Below are positions 11,601-25,248 of a DNA stretch of 64,000 nucleotides, piece after piece. The position numbers and the translations under genes were made by a program. The notes beneath the pieces are model-generated. The model made no database searches. It was not told the DNA's origin and was given only the letters and a program-made list of their open reading frames with translations. Origin of the DNA: Cavia porcellus (Eukaryota > Chordata > Mammalia > Rodentia > Caviidae); contig NW_026947636.1 in NCBI RefSeq assembly GCF_034190915.1, positions 186,001 to 250,000 on the forward strand. The letters are read 5' to 3'. Every line of letters starts with the position of its first letter. Within the stretch, counting starts at the first letter, position 1.

Positions 11601-13482
11601 AATGCGCACCACCCCGCTATGTTTTTCAGAAACCTATCCTACTTTGCCACTGCATGTTCCCTGACCTCCCCATGCTGACCACCTCGCCTTGCTTTTCTCC
11701 ATCCTACATTGCAACTCACTGCCTATGCTAATTCATACCCTTCGATTCACAACACCCCGTGCTGTTTTTCTCACTCCTACTACTGAATGTAATGTAACAC
11801 ACCTATACAATGCGCACCACCCAGTGATGTCTTTCTCACTCCTACTAGTGAATGTAATGTAACACACACCTATACAATGCGCACCACCCCGCGATGTTTT
11901 TCAGAAACCTATCCTACATTGCCACTGCATGTTCCCTGACCTCCCCATGCTGACCACCCCGCGGTGCTTTTCTCCATCCTACATTGCCACTCACTGCCTA
12001 TCCTAATTCAGACCCTCCGATTCACATCACCCCGTGATGTTTTTCTCACTCCTAGTAGTCAATGTAATGTAACACACACCCATACAATGCGCACCACCCC
12101 GCGATGTTTTTCAGAAACCTATCCTACATTGCCACTGCATGTTCCCTGACCTCCCCATGCTGACCACCCCGCGGTGCTTTTCTCCATCCTACATTGCCAC
12201 TCACTGCCTATCCTAATTCAGACCCTCCGATTCACACCACCCCGTGATGTTTTTCTCACTCCTACTAGTCAATGTAATGTAACACACACCCATAAAATGC
12301 GCACCACCCCGCGATGTTTTTCAGAAACCTATCCTACATTGCCACTGCATGTTCCCTGACCTCCCCATGCTGACGACCCCGCGGTGCTTTTCTCCATCCT
12401 ACATTGCCACTCACTGCCTATCCTAATTCAGACCCTCCTATTCACACCACCCCGTGATGTTTTTCTCACTCCTACTAGTGAATGTAATGTAACACACACC
12501 CATACAATGCGCACCACCACGTGATGTTTTTCTCACTCCTACTTGTGAATGTAATGTAACACACACCCATACAATGCGCACCACCCCGTGATGTTTTTCT
12601 CACTCCTACTAGTGAATGTAATGTAACACACACCCATACAATGCGCACCACCCCTTGATGTTTTTCAGAAACCTATCCTACATTGCCACTGCATGTTCCC
12701 TGACCTCCCCATGCTGACCACCCCGCGGTGCTTTTCTCCATCCTACATTGCCACTCACTTCCTACCCTAATTCTGACCCTCCGATTCACACCACCCCGTG
12801 ATGTTTTTCTCACTCCTACTAGTGAATGTAATGTAAAACACACCCATACAATGCGCACCACCCCGTGATGTTTTTCTCACTCCTACTAGTGAATGTAATG
12901 TAACACACACCCATACAATGCGCACCACCCCGCGATGTTTTTCATAAACCTATCCTACATTGCCACTGCATGTTCCCTGACCTCCCCATGCTGACCACCC
13001 CGCGGTGCTTTTCTCCATCCTACATTGCCACTCACTGCCTATCCTAATTCAGACCCTCCGATTCACACCACCCCGTGATGTTTTTCTCACTCCTACTAGT
13101 GAATGTAATGTAACACACACCCATACAATGCGCACCACCACGTGATGTTTTTCTCACTCCTACTAGTGAATGTAATGTAACACACACCCATACAATGCGC
13201 ATCACCCCACGATGTTTTTCAGAAACCTATCCTACATGGCTTCTGCATGTTCCCTGACCGCCCCATGCTGACCACCCCGCAGTGTTTTACTCCATCCTAC
13301 ATTGCCACTCACTGCCTCTCCTAATTCAGACCCTCAGATTCACACCACCCCGAGATGTTTTTCTCACTCCTACTTGTGAATGTAATGTAATACACACACA
13401 TACAATGCGCAACACCCCGCGGTGATTTACAGAAACCTATCCTACGTTGCCACTGCATGTTCCCTCACCTCCCCATGCTGAC
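8639..13482 (+). repeat. Left HOR copy 3: 18 units, 4844 bp
   Basis: A-counts are 2,2,2,3,1,1,3,2,3,2,1,2,1,1,3,2,2,1. This is the copy 1 pattern except that the first unit lost its A-double-prime monomer (67 bp). Single-base deletions are visible near 9058 (CACCCGTGATG) and 9827 (TGCTTTCGCC). It is closest to copy 4, with which it shares the missing monomer and nearly all variant bases. Confidence 0.93.
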
Positions 13483-16400
13483 CACCCCGCGGTGCTTTTC
13501 TCCATCCTACATTGCCACTCACTGCCTATCCTAATTCAGACCCTCTGATTCACACCACCCCGTGATGTTTTTCTCACTCCTACTAGTGAATGTAACGTAA
13601 AACACACCCATACAATGCGCACCACCCCGTGATGTTTTTCTCACTCCCTCCACTTAATGTAATGTAACACACACCCATACAATGCGCACCACCCCGCGAT
13701 GTTTTTCAGAAACCTATCCTACATTGCCACTGCATGTTCCCTGACCTCCCCATGCTGACCACCCCGCGGTGCTTTTCTCCATCCTACATTGCCACTCACT
13801 GCCTATCCTAATTCAGACCCTCCGATTCACACCACCCCGTGATGTTTTTCTCACTCCTACTAGTGAATGTAATGTAACACACACCCATACAATGCGCACC
13901 ACCCCGTGATGTTTTATTCACTCCTACTAGTGAGTGTAATGTAACACACACCCAAACAATGCGCACCACCCCGCGACGTTTTTCAGAAACCTATCCTACA
14001 TTGCCACTGCATGTTCCCTGACCTCCTCATGCTGACCACCCGCGGTGCTTTTCTCCATCCTACATTGCCAATCACTGCCTATCCTAATTCAGACCCTCCG
14101 ATTCACACCACCCCGTGATGTTTTTCTCACTCCTACTAGTGAATGTAATGTAACACACACCCATAAAATGCTCACCACCCAGTGATGTTTTTCTCACTCC
14201 TCCTAGTGAATGTAATGTAACACACACCCATACAATGTGCACCACCACGCGATGTTTTTCAGCAACCTATCCTAAATTGCAACTGCGTGTTCCCTGACCT
14301 CCCCATGCTGACCCCCCGCGGTGCTTTTCTCCATCCTACATTGCCACTCACTGCCTATCCTAATTCAGACCCTCCGATTCACACCACTCCGTGATGTTTT
14401 TCTCACTCCTACTAGTGAATGTAATGTAACACACACCCATACAATGCGCACCACCCCGTGATGTTTTTCTCACTCCTACTTGTGAATGTAATGTAACACA
14501 CACCCATACAATGGGCACCACCCCGTGATGTTTTTCTCACTCCTACTAGTGAATGTAATGTAACACACACCCAAACAATGCGCACCACCCCTCGATGTTT
14601 TTCAGAAACCTATCCTACATTGCCACTGCATGTTCCCTGACCTCCCCATGCTGACCACCCCGCGGTGCTTTTCGCCATCCTACATTGCCACTCACTTCCT
14701 ACCCTAATTCAGACCCTCTGATTCACACCACCCCGTGATGTTTTTCTCACTCCTACTAGTGAATGTAATGTAACACACACCCATAAAATGCGCACCACAC
14801 CGCGATGTTTTTCAGAAAGCTATCCTACATTGCCACTGAATGTTCCCTGACCTCCCCATGCTGACCACCCCGCGGTGCTTTTCTCCATCCTACATTGCCA
14901 CTCACTGCCTATCCTAATTCAGAAGCTCCGATTCACACCACACCGTGATGTTTTTCTCACTCCTACTAGTAAATGTAATGTAACACACACCCATACAATG
15001 CGCACCACCCCGCTATGTTTTTCAGAAACCTATTCTACTTTGCCACTGCATGTTCCCTGACTTCGCCATGCTGACCATCCCGCGGTGCTTTTCTCCATCC
15101 TACATTGCCACTCACTGCCTATCCTAATTCAGACCCTCCGATTCACACCACGCCGTGATGTTTTTCTCAATCCTACTAGTGAATGTAATGTAACACACAC
15201 CCATACAATGCGCACCACCCCGTGATGTTTTTCTCACTCCCTCCACTTAATGTAATGTAACACACACCTATACAATGCGCACCACCCCGTGATGTCTTTC
15301 TCACTCCTACTAGTGAATGTAATGTAACACACACCCATACAATGCGCACCACCACGCGATGTTTTTCAGAAACCTATCCTACATTGCCACTGCATGTTCC
15401 CTGACCTCCCCATGCTGACCACCCGCGGTGCTTTTCTCCATCCTACATTGCCACTCACTGCCTATCCTAATTCAGACCCTCCGATTCACACCACCCCGTG
15501 ATGTTTTTCTCACTCCTACTAGTGAATGTAATGTAACACACACCCATAAAATGCGCACCACCCCGTGATGTTTTTATCACTCCTCCTAGAGAATGTAATG
15601 TAACACACACCCATACAATGCGCACCACCACACGATGTTTTTCAGCAACCTATCCTATATTGCAACTGCGTGTTCCCTAACCTCCCCATGCTGACCCACC
15701 GCGGTGCTTTTCTCCATCCTACATTGCCACTCACTGCCTATCCTAATTCAGACCCTCCGATTCACACCACTCCGTGATGTTTTTCACACTCCTACTAGTG
15801 AATGTAATGTAACACACACCCATACAATGCGCACCACCCCGTGATGATTTTCTCACTCCTACTTGTGAATGTAATGTAACACACACCCATACAATGGGCA
15901 CCACCCCGTGATGTTTTTCTCACTCCTACTAGTGAATGTAATGTAACACACACCCAAACAATGCGCACCACCCCTCGATGTTTTTTAGAAACCTATCCTA
16001 CATTGCCAGTGCATGTTCCCTGACCTCCCCATGCTGACCACCCCGCGGTGCTTTTCTCTATCCTACATTGCCACTCACTTCCTACCCTAATTCAGACCCT
16101 CTGATTCACACCACCCCGTGATGTTTTTCTCACTCCTACTAGTGAATGTAATGTAACACACACCCATACATTGCGCACCACCCCGTGATGTTTTTCTCAC
16201 TCCTACTAGTGAATGTAATGTAACACACACCCATAAAATGCGCACCACACCGCGATGTTTTTCAGAAACCTATCCTACATTGCCACTGCATGTTCCCTGA
16301 CCTACCCATGCGGACCACCCCGCGGTGCTTTTCTCCATCCTACATTGCCACTCACTGCCTATCCTAATTCAGACCCTCCGATTCACACCACCCCGTGATG

Positions 16401-18328
16401 TTTTTCTCACTCCTACTAGTGAATGTAATGTAACACACACCCATACAATGCGCACCACCCCGCTATGTTTTTCAGAAACCTATCCTACTTTGCCACTGCA
16501 TGTTCCCTGACCTCCCCATGCTGACCACCTCGCCTTGCTTTTCTCCATCCTACATTGCAACTCACTGCCTATGCTAATTCATACCCTTCGATTCACAACA
16601 CCCCGTGCTGTTTTTCTCACTCCTACTACTGAATGTAATGTAACACACCTATACAATGCGCACCACCCAGTGATGTCTTTCTCACTCCTACTAGTGAATG
16701 TAATGTAACACACACCTATACAATGCGCACCACCCCGCGATGTTTTTCAGAAACCTATCCTACATTGCCACTGCATGTTCCCTGACCTCCCCATGCTGAC
16801 CACCCCGCGGTGCTTTTCTCCATCCTACATTGCCACTCACTGCCTATCCTAATTCAGACCCTCCGATTCACATCACCCCGTGATGTTTTTCTCACTCCTA
16901 GTAGTCAATGTAATGTAACACACACCCATACAATGCGCACCACCCCGCGATGTTTTTCAGAAACCTATCCTACATTGCCACTGCATGTTCCCTGACCTCC
17001 CCATGCTGACCACCCCGCGGTGCTTTTCTCCATCCTACATTGCCACTCACTGCCTATCCTAATTCAGACCCTCCGATTCACACCACCCCGTTATGTTTTT
17101 CTCACTCCTACTAGTCAATGTAATGTAACACACACCCATAAAATGCGCACCACCCCGTGATGTTTTTCAGAAACCTATTCTACATTGCCACTGCATGTTC
17201 CCTGACCTCCCCATGCTGACGACCCCGCGGTGCTTTTCTCCATCCTACATTGCCACTCACTGCCTATCCTAATTCAGACCCTCCTATTCACACCACCCCG
17301 TGATGTTTTTCTCACTCCTACTAGTGAATGTAATGTAACACACACCCATACAATGCGCACCACCACGTGATGTTTTTCTCACTCCTACTTGTGAATGTAA
17401 TGTAACACACACCCATACAATGCGCACCACCCCGTGATGTTTTTCTCACTCCTACTAGTGAATGTAATGTAACACACACCCATACAATGCGCACCACCCC
17501 TTGATGTTTTTCAGAAACCTATCCTACATTGCCACTGCATGTTCCCTGACCTCCCCATGCTGACCACCCCGCGGTGCTTTTCTCCATCCTACATTGCCAC
17601 TCACTTCCTACCCTAATTCTGACCCTCCGATTCACACCACCCCGTGATGTTTTTCTCACTCCTACTAGTGAATGTAATGTAAAACACACCCATACAATGC
17701 GCACCACCCCGTGATGTTTTTCTCACTCCTACTAGTGAATGTAATGTAACACACACCCATACAATGCGCACCACCCCGCGATGTTTTTCATAAACCTATC
17801 CTACATTGCCACTGCATGTTCCCTGACCTCCCCATGCTGACCACCCCGCGGTGCTTTTCTCCATCCTACATTGCCACTCACTGCCTATCCTAATTCAGAC
17901 CCTCCGATTCACACCACCCCGTGATGTTTTTCTCACTCCTACTAGTGAATGTAATGTAACACACACCCATACAATGCGCACCACCACGTGATGTTTTTCT
18001 CACTCCTACTAGTGAATGTAATGTAACACACACCCATACAATGCGCATCACCCCACGATGTTTTTCAGAAACCTATCCTACATGGCTTCTGCATGTTCCC
18101 TGACCGCCCCATGCTGACCACCCCGCAGTGTTTTACTCCATCCTACATTGCCACTCACTGCCTCTCCTAATTCAGACCCTCAGATTCACACCACCCCGAG
18201 ATGTTTTTCTCACTCCTACTTGTGAATGTAATGTAACACACACACATACAATGCGCAACACCCCGCGGTGATTTACAGAAACCTATCCTACGTTGCCACT
18301 GCATGTTCCCTCACCTCCCCATGCTGAC
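13483..18328 (+). repeat. Left HOR copy 4: 18 units, 4846 bp
   Basis: It has the same unit string as copy 3 at an offset of about 4844-4846 bp. The two differ by scattered substitutions and by the single-base deletions present in copy 3. Private changes include CGTAAAACAC near 13597, CTAAATTG near 14274 and CCCGTTATG near 17092. Copies 3 and 4 are an adjacent tandem duplication. Confidence 0.93.
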
Positions 18329-21300
18329 CACCCCGCGGTGCTTTTCTCCATCCTACATTGCCACTCACTGCCTATCCTAATTCAGACCCTCTGATTCACA
18401 CCACCCCGTGATGTTTTTCTCACTCCTACTAGTGAATGTAACGTAACACACACCCATACAATGCGCACCACCCCGTGATGTTTTTCTCACTCCCTCCACT
18501 TAATGTAATGTAACACACACCTATACAATGCGCACCACCCCGTGATGTCTTTCTCACTCCTACTAGTGAATGTAATGTAACACACACCCATACAATGCGC
18601 ACCACCCCGCGATATTTTTCAGAAACCTATCCTACATTGCCACTGCATGTTCCCTGACCTCCCCATGCTGACCACCCCGCGGTGCTTTTCTCCATCCTAC
18701 ATTGCCACTCACTGCCTATCCTAATTCAGACCCTCCGATTCACACCACCCCGTGATGTTTTTCTCACTCCTACTAGTGAATGTAATGTAACACACACCCA
18801 TACAATGCGCACCACCCCGTGATGTTTTATTCACTCCTACTAGTGAGTGTAATGTAACACACACCCAAACAATGCGCACCACCCCGCGATGTTTTTCAGA
18901 AACCTATCCTACATTGCCACTGCATGTTCCCTGACCTCCCCATGCTGACCACCCGCGGTGCTTTTCTCCATCCTACATTGCCAATCACTGCCTATCCTAA
19001 TTCAGACCCTCCGATTCACACCACCCCGTGATGTTTTTCTCACTCCTACTAGTGAATGTAATGTAACACACACCCATAAAATGCGCACCACCCCGTGATG
19101 TTTTTCTCACTCCTCCTAGTGAATGTAATGTAACACACACCCATACAATGCGCAACACCACGCGATGTTTTTCAGCAACCTATCCTATATTGCAACTGCG
19201 TGTTCCCTGACCTCCCCATGCTGACCCCCCGCGGTGCTTTTCTCCATCCTACATTGCCACTCACTGCCTATCCTAATTCAGACCCTCCGATTCACACCAC
19301 TCCGTGATGTTTTTCTCACTCCTACTAGTGAATGTAATGTAACACACACCCATACAATGCGCACCACCCCGTGATGTTTTTCTCACTCCTACTTGTGAAT
19401 GTAATATAACACACACCCATACAATGGGCACCACCCCGTGATGATTTTCTCACTCCTACTAGTGAATGTAATGTAACACACACCCAAACAATGCGCACCA
19501 CCCCTCGATGTTTTTCAGAAACCTATCCTACATTGCCACTGCATGTTCCCTGACCTCCCCATGCTGACCACCCCGCGGTGCTTTTCTCTATCCTACATTG
19601 CCACTCACTTCCTACCCTAATTCAGACCCTCTGATTCACACCACCCCGTGATGTTTTTCTCACTCCTACTAGTGAATGTAATGTAACACACACCCATAAA
19701 ATGCGCACCACACCGCGATGTTTTTCAGAAACCTATCCTACATTGCCACTGCATGTTCCCTGACGTCCCCATGCTGACCACCCCGCGGTGCTTTTCTCCA
19801 TCCTACATTGCCACTCACTGCCTATCCTAATTCAGACGCTCCGATTCACACCACCCCGTGATGTTTTTCTCACTCCTACTAGTGAATGTAATGTAACACA
19901 CACCCATACAATGCGCACCACCCCGCTATGTTTTTCAGAAACCTATCCTACTTTGCCACTGCATGTTCCCTGACCTCGCCATGCTGACCACCTCGCCTTG
20001 CTTTTCTCCATCCTACATTGCAACTCACTGCCTATGCTAATTCATACCCTTCGATTCACAACACCCCGTGATGTTTTTCTCACTCCTACTACTGAATGTA
20101 ATGTAACACACACCTATACAATGCGCAACACCCCGTGATGTCTTTCTCACTCCTACTAGTGAATGTAATGTAACACACACCTATACAATGGGCACCACCC
20201 CGCGATGTTTTTCAGAAACCTATCCTACATTGCCACTGCATGTTCCCTGACCTCCCCATGCTGACCACCCCGCGGTGCTTTTCTCCATCCTACATTGCCA
20301 CTCACTGACTATCCTAATTCAGACCCTCCGATTCACACCACCCCGTGATGTTTTTCTCACTCCTACTAGTCAATGTAATGTAACACACACCCATACAATG
20401 CGCACCACCCCGCGATGTTTTTCAGAAACCTATCCTACATTGCCACTGCATGTTCCCTGACCTCCCCATGCTGACCACCCCGCGGTGCTTTTCTCCATCC
20501 TACATTGCCACTCACTGCCTATCCTAATTCAGACCCTCCGATTCACACCACCCCGTGATGTTTTTCTCACTCCTACTAGTGAATGTAATGTAACACACAC
20601 CCATACAATGCGCACCACCCCGTGATGTTTTTCTCACTCCTACTAGTGAATGTAATGTAACACACACCCATACAATGCGCACCACCCCGCGATGTTTTTC
20701 AGAAACCTATCCTACATTGCCACTGCATGTTCACTGACCTCCCCATGCTGACCACCCCACGGTGCTTTTCTCCATCCTACATTGCCACTCACTGCCTATC
20801 CTAATTCAGACCCTCCGATTCACACCACCCCGTGATGTTTTTCTCACTCCTACTAGTGAATGTAATGTAACACACACCCATACAATGCGCACCAGCCTGC
20901 GATGTTTTTCAGAAACCTATCATACTTTGCCACTGCATGTTCCCTGACCTCCCCATGCTGACCACCCCGCGGTACTTTTCTCCATCCTACATTGCCACTC
21001 ACTGCCTATCCTAATTCAGACCCTCTGATTCACACCACCCCGTGATGTTTTTCTCACTCCTACAAGTGAATGTAATGTAACACACACCCATACAATGCGC
21101 ACCACCCCGTGATGTTTTTCTCACTCCTACTAGTGAATGTAATGTAACACACACCCATACAATGCGCACCACCCCGTGATGTTTTTCTCACTCCTACTAG
21201 TGAATGTAATGTAACACACACCCATACAATGCGCACCACCCCGCGATGTTTTTCAGAAACCTATCCTACATTGCCACTGCATGTTCCCTGACCTCCCCAT

Positions 21301-22070
21301 GCTGAACACCCCGCGGTGCTTTTCTCCATCCTACATTGCCACTCACTTCCTACCCTAATACTGACCCTCCGATTCACACCACCCCGTGATGTTTTTCTCA
21401 CTCCTACTAGTGAATGTAATGTAACACACACCCATACAATGCGCACCACCCCGTGATGTTTTTCTCAATCCTACTAGTGAATGTAATGTAACACACACCC
21501 ATACAATGCGCACCACCCCGCGATGTTTTTCATAAACCTATCCTACATTGCCACTGCATGTTCCCTGACCTCCCCATGCTGACCACCCCGCGGTGCTTTT
21601 CTCCATCCTACATTGCCACTCACTGCCTATCCTAATTCAGACCCTCCGATTCACACCACCCCGTGATGTTTTTCTCACTCCTACTAGTGAATGTAATGTA
21701 ACACACACCCATACAATGCGCACCACCACGTGATGTTTTTGTCACTCCTACTAGTGAATGTAATGTAACACACACCCATACAATGCGCATCACCCCACGA
21801 TGTTTTTCAGAAACCTATCCTACATGGCTTCTGCATGTTCCCTGACCTCCCCATGCTGACGACCCCGCGGTGTTTTACTCCATCCTACATTGCCACTCAC
21901 TGCCTCTCCTAATTCAGACCCTCCGATTCACACCACCCCGTGATGTTTTTCTCACTCCTACTTGTGAATGTAATGTACCACACACACATACAATGCGCAA
22001 CACCCCGCGGTGTTTTACAGAAACCTATCCTACATTGCCACTGCATGTTCCCACACCTCCCCATGCTGAC
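18329..22070 (+). repeat. Left HOR copy 5: 14 units, rearranged, 3742 bp
   Basis: A-counts are 3,2,2,3,1,1,2,1,2,1,3,2,2,1, with unit starts 18329, 18673, 18950, 19226, 19569, 19779, 19989, 20266, 20476, 20753, 20963, 21307, 21584 and 21861. The first six units match copy 1, so the three-A first unit is kept. The block equivalent to 1791-3240 is then skipped, and an extra two-A unit appears (20476). The B at about 20893 is the first GCCTGCGATG type with ATCATACTTTGCC, a form absent from the left 20 kb but common to the right. This copy is the transition between repertoires. Confidence 0.9.
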
Positions 22071-25000
22071 CACCCGGCGGTGCTTTTCTCCATCCTACAT
22101 TGCCACTCACTGCCTATCCTAATTCAGACCCTCCGATTCACACCACCCCGTGATGTTTTTCTCACTCCTACTAGTGAATGTAATGTAACACACACCCATA
22201 CAATGCGCACCACCCCGTGATGTTTTTCTCACTCCCTCCACTTAATGTAATGTAACACACACCTATACAATGCGCACCACCCCGTGATGTCTTTCTCACT
22301 CCTACTAGTGAATGTAATGTAACACACACCCATACAATGCGCACCACCCCGCGATGTTTTTCATAAACCTATCCTACATTGCCACTGCATGTTCCCTGAC
22401 CTCCCCATGCTGACCACCCCGTGGTGCTTTTCTCCATCCTACATTGCCACTCACTGCCTATCCTAATTCAGACCCTCCGATTCACACCACCCCGTGATGT
22501 TTTTCTCACTCCTACTAGTGAATGTAATGTAACACACACCCATACAATGCGCACCACCACGTGATGTTTTTCTCACTCCTACTAGTGAATGTAATGTAAC
22601 ACACACCCATACAATGCGCATCACCCCACGATGTTTTTCAGAAACCTATCCTACATGGCTTCTGCATGTTCCCTGACCTCCCCATGCTGACCACCCCGCA
22701 GTGTTTTACTCCATCCTACATTGCCACTCACTGCCTATCCTAATTCAGACCCTCCGATTCACACCAACCCGTGATGTTTTTCTCACTCCTACTTGTGAAT
22801 GTAATGTAACACACACACATACAATGCGCAACACCCCGCTGTGTTTTACAGAAACCTATCCTACATTGCCACTGCATGTTCCCTCACCTCCCCATGCTGA
22901 CCACCCCGCGGTGCTTTTCTCCATCCTACATTGCCACTCACTGCCTATCCTAATTCAGACCCTCCGACTCACACCACCCCGTGATGTTTTTCTCACTCCT
23001 ACTAGTGAATGTAATGTAACACACACCTATACAATGCGCACCACCCCGTGATGTCTTTCTCACTCCTACTAGTGAATGTAATGTAACACACACCCATACA
23101 ATGCGCACCACCCCGCGATGTTTTTCAGAAACCTATCCTACATTGCCACTGCATGATCCCTGACCTCCCCATGCTGACCACCCCGCGGTGCTTTTCTCCA
23201 TCCTACATTGCCACTCACTGCCTATCCTAATTCAGACCCTCCGATTCACACCACCCCGTGATGTTTTTCTCACTCCTACTAGTGAATGTAATGTAACACA
23301 CACCCATACAATGCGCACCACCCCGTGATGTTTTATTCACTCCTACTAGTGAGTGTAATGTAACACACACCCAAACAATGCGCACCACCCCGCGATGTTT
23401 TTCAGAAACCTATCCTACATTGCCACTGCATGTTCCCTGACCTCCCCATGCTGACCACCCGCGGTGCTTTTCTCCATCCTACATTGCCAATCATTGCCTA
23501 TGCTAATTCAGACCCTCCGATTCACACCACCCCGTGATGTTTTTCTCACTCCTACTAGTGAATGTAATGTAACACACACCCATAAAATGCGCACCACCCC
23601 GTGATGTTTTTCTCACTCCTCCTAGTGAATGTAATGTAACACACACCCATACAATGCGCACCACCACGCGATGTTTTTCAGCAACCTATCCTATATTGCA
23701 ACTGTGTGTTCCCTTACCTCCCCATGCTGACCCCCCGCGGTGCTTTTCTCCATCCTACATTGCCACTCACTGCCTATCCTAATTCAGACCCTCCGATTCA
23801 CACCACTCCGTGATGTTTTTCTCACTCCTACTTGTGAATGTAATGTAACACACACCCATACAATGCGCACCACCCCGTGATGTTTTTCTCACTCCTACTT
23901 GTGAATGTAATGTAACACACACCCATACAATGCGCACCACCCCGTGATGTTTTTCTCACTCCTACTAGTGAATGTAATGTAACACACACCATACAATGCG
24001 CACCACCCCGTGATGTTTTTCTCACTCCTACTAGTGAATGTAATGTAACACACACCCATACAATGCGCACCACCCCTTGATGTTTTTCAGAAACCTATCC
24101 TACATTGCCACTGCATGTTCCCTGACCTCCCCATGCTGACCACCCCGCGGTGCTTTTCTCCATCCTACATTGCCACTCACTTCCTACCCTAATACTGACC
24201 CTCCGATTCACACCACCCCGTGATGTTTTTCTCACTCCTACTAGTGAATGTAATGTAACACACACCCATACAATGCGCACCACCCCGTGATGTTTTTCTC
24301 AATCCTACTAGTGAATGTAATGTAACACACACCCATACAGTGCGCACCACCCCGTGATGTTTTTCTCACTCCTACTAGTGAATGTAATGTAACACACACC
24401 CATACAATGCGCACCACCCCGCGATGTTTTTCAGAAACCTATCCTACATTGCCACTGCATGTTCCCTGACCTCCCCATGCTGAACACCCCGCGGTGCTTT
24501 TCTCCATCCTACATTGCCACTCACTTCCTACCCTAATACTGACCCTCCGATTCACACCACCCCGTGATGTTTTTCTCACTCCTACTAGTGAATGTAATGT
24601 AACACACACCCATACAATGCGCACCACCCCGTGATGTTTTTCTCAATCCTACTAGTGAATGTAATGTAACACACACCCATACAATGCGCACCACCCCGCG
24701 ATGTTTTTCATAAACCTATCCTACATTGCCACTGCATGTTCCCTGACCTCCCCATGCTGACCACCCCGCGGTGCTTTTCTCCATCCTACATTGCCACTCA
24801 CTGCCTATCCTAATTCAGACCCTCCGATTCACACCACCCCGTGATGTTTTTCTCACTCCTACTAGTGAATGTAATGTAACACACACCCATACAATGCGCA
24901 CCACCACGTGATGTTTTTCTCACTCCTACTAGTGAATGTAATGTAACACACACCCATACAATGCGCATCACCCCACGATGTTTTTCAGAAACCTATCCTA

Positions 25001-25248
25001 CATGGCTTCTGCATGTTCCCTGACCTCCCCATGCTGACGACCCCGCGGTGTTTTACTCCATCCTACATTGCCACTCACTTCCTCTCCTAATTCAGACCCT
25101 CCGATTCACACCACCCCGTGATGTTTTTCTCACTCCTACTTGTGAATGTAATGTACCACACACACATACAATGCGCAACACCCCGCGGTGTTTTACAGAA
25201 ACCTATCCTACATTGCCACTGCATGTTCCCACACCTCCCCATGCTGAC
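22071..25248 (+). repeat. Second HOR, copy 1: 11 units, 3178 bp
   Basis: A-counts are 3,2,1,2,2,2,4,3,2,2,1, with unit starts 22071, 22415, 22692, 22902, 23179, 23456, 23732, 24141, 24485, 24762 and 25039. It contains two TTTTACAG-type B monomers and a four-A run (about 23804-24070) with one missing base (CACACCATAC near 23990). The flanking 21165-22070 segment repeats at 24343-25248 at the same 3178-bp offset, so the duplicated block overlaps the end of the left HOR. Confidence 0.92.
24141..24484 (+). repeat. 344-bp unit present in one HOR copy only
   Basis: A C-A-A-A-B unit that resembles the next unit (24485-24761) plus one A monomer. The equivalent position in the next HOR copy (27320) has only the following two-A unit. 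Its presence or absence explains the 3178- versus 2835-bp spacing (3178 minus 344 plus one base). Confidence 0.9.
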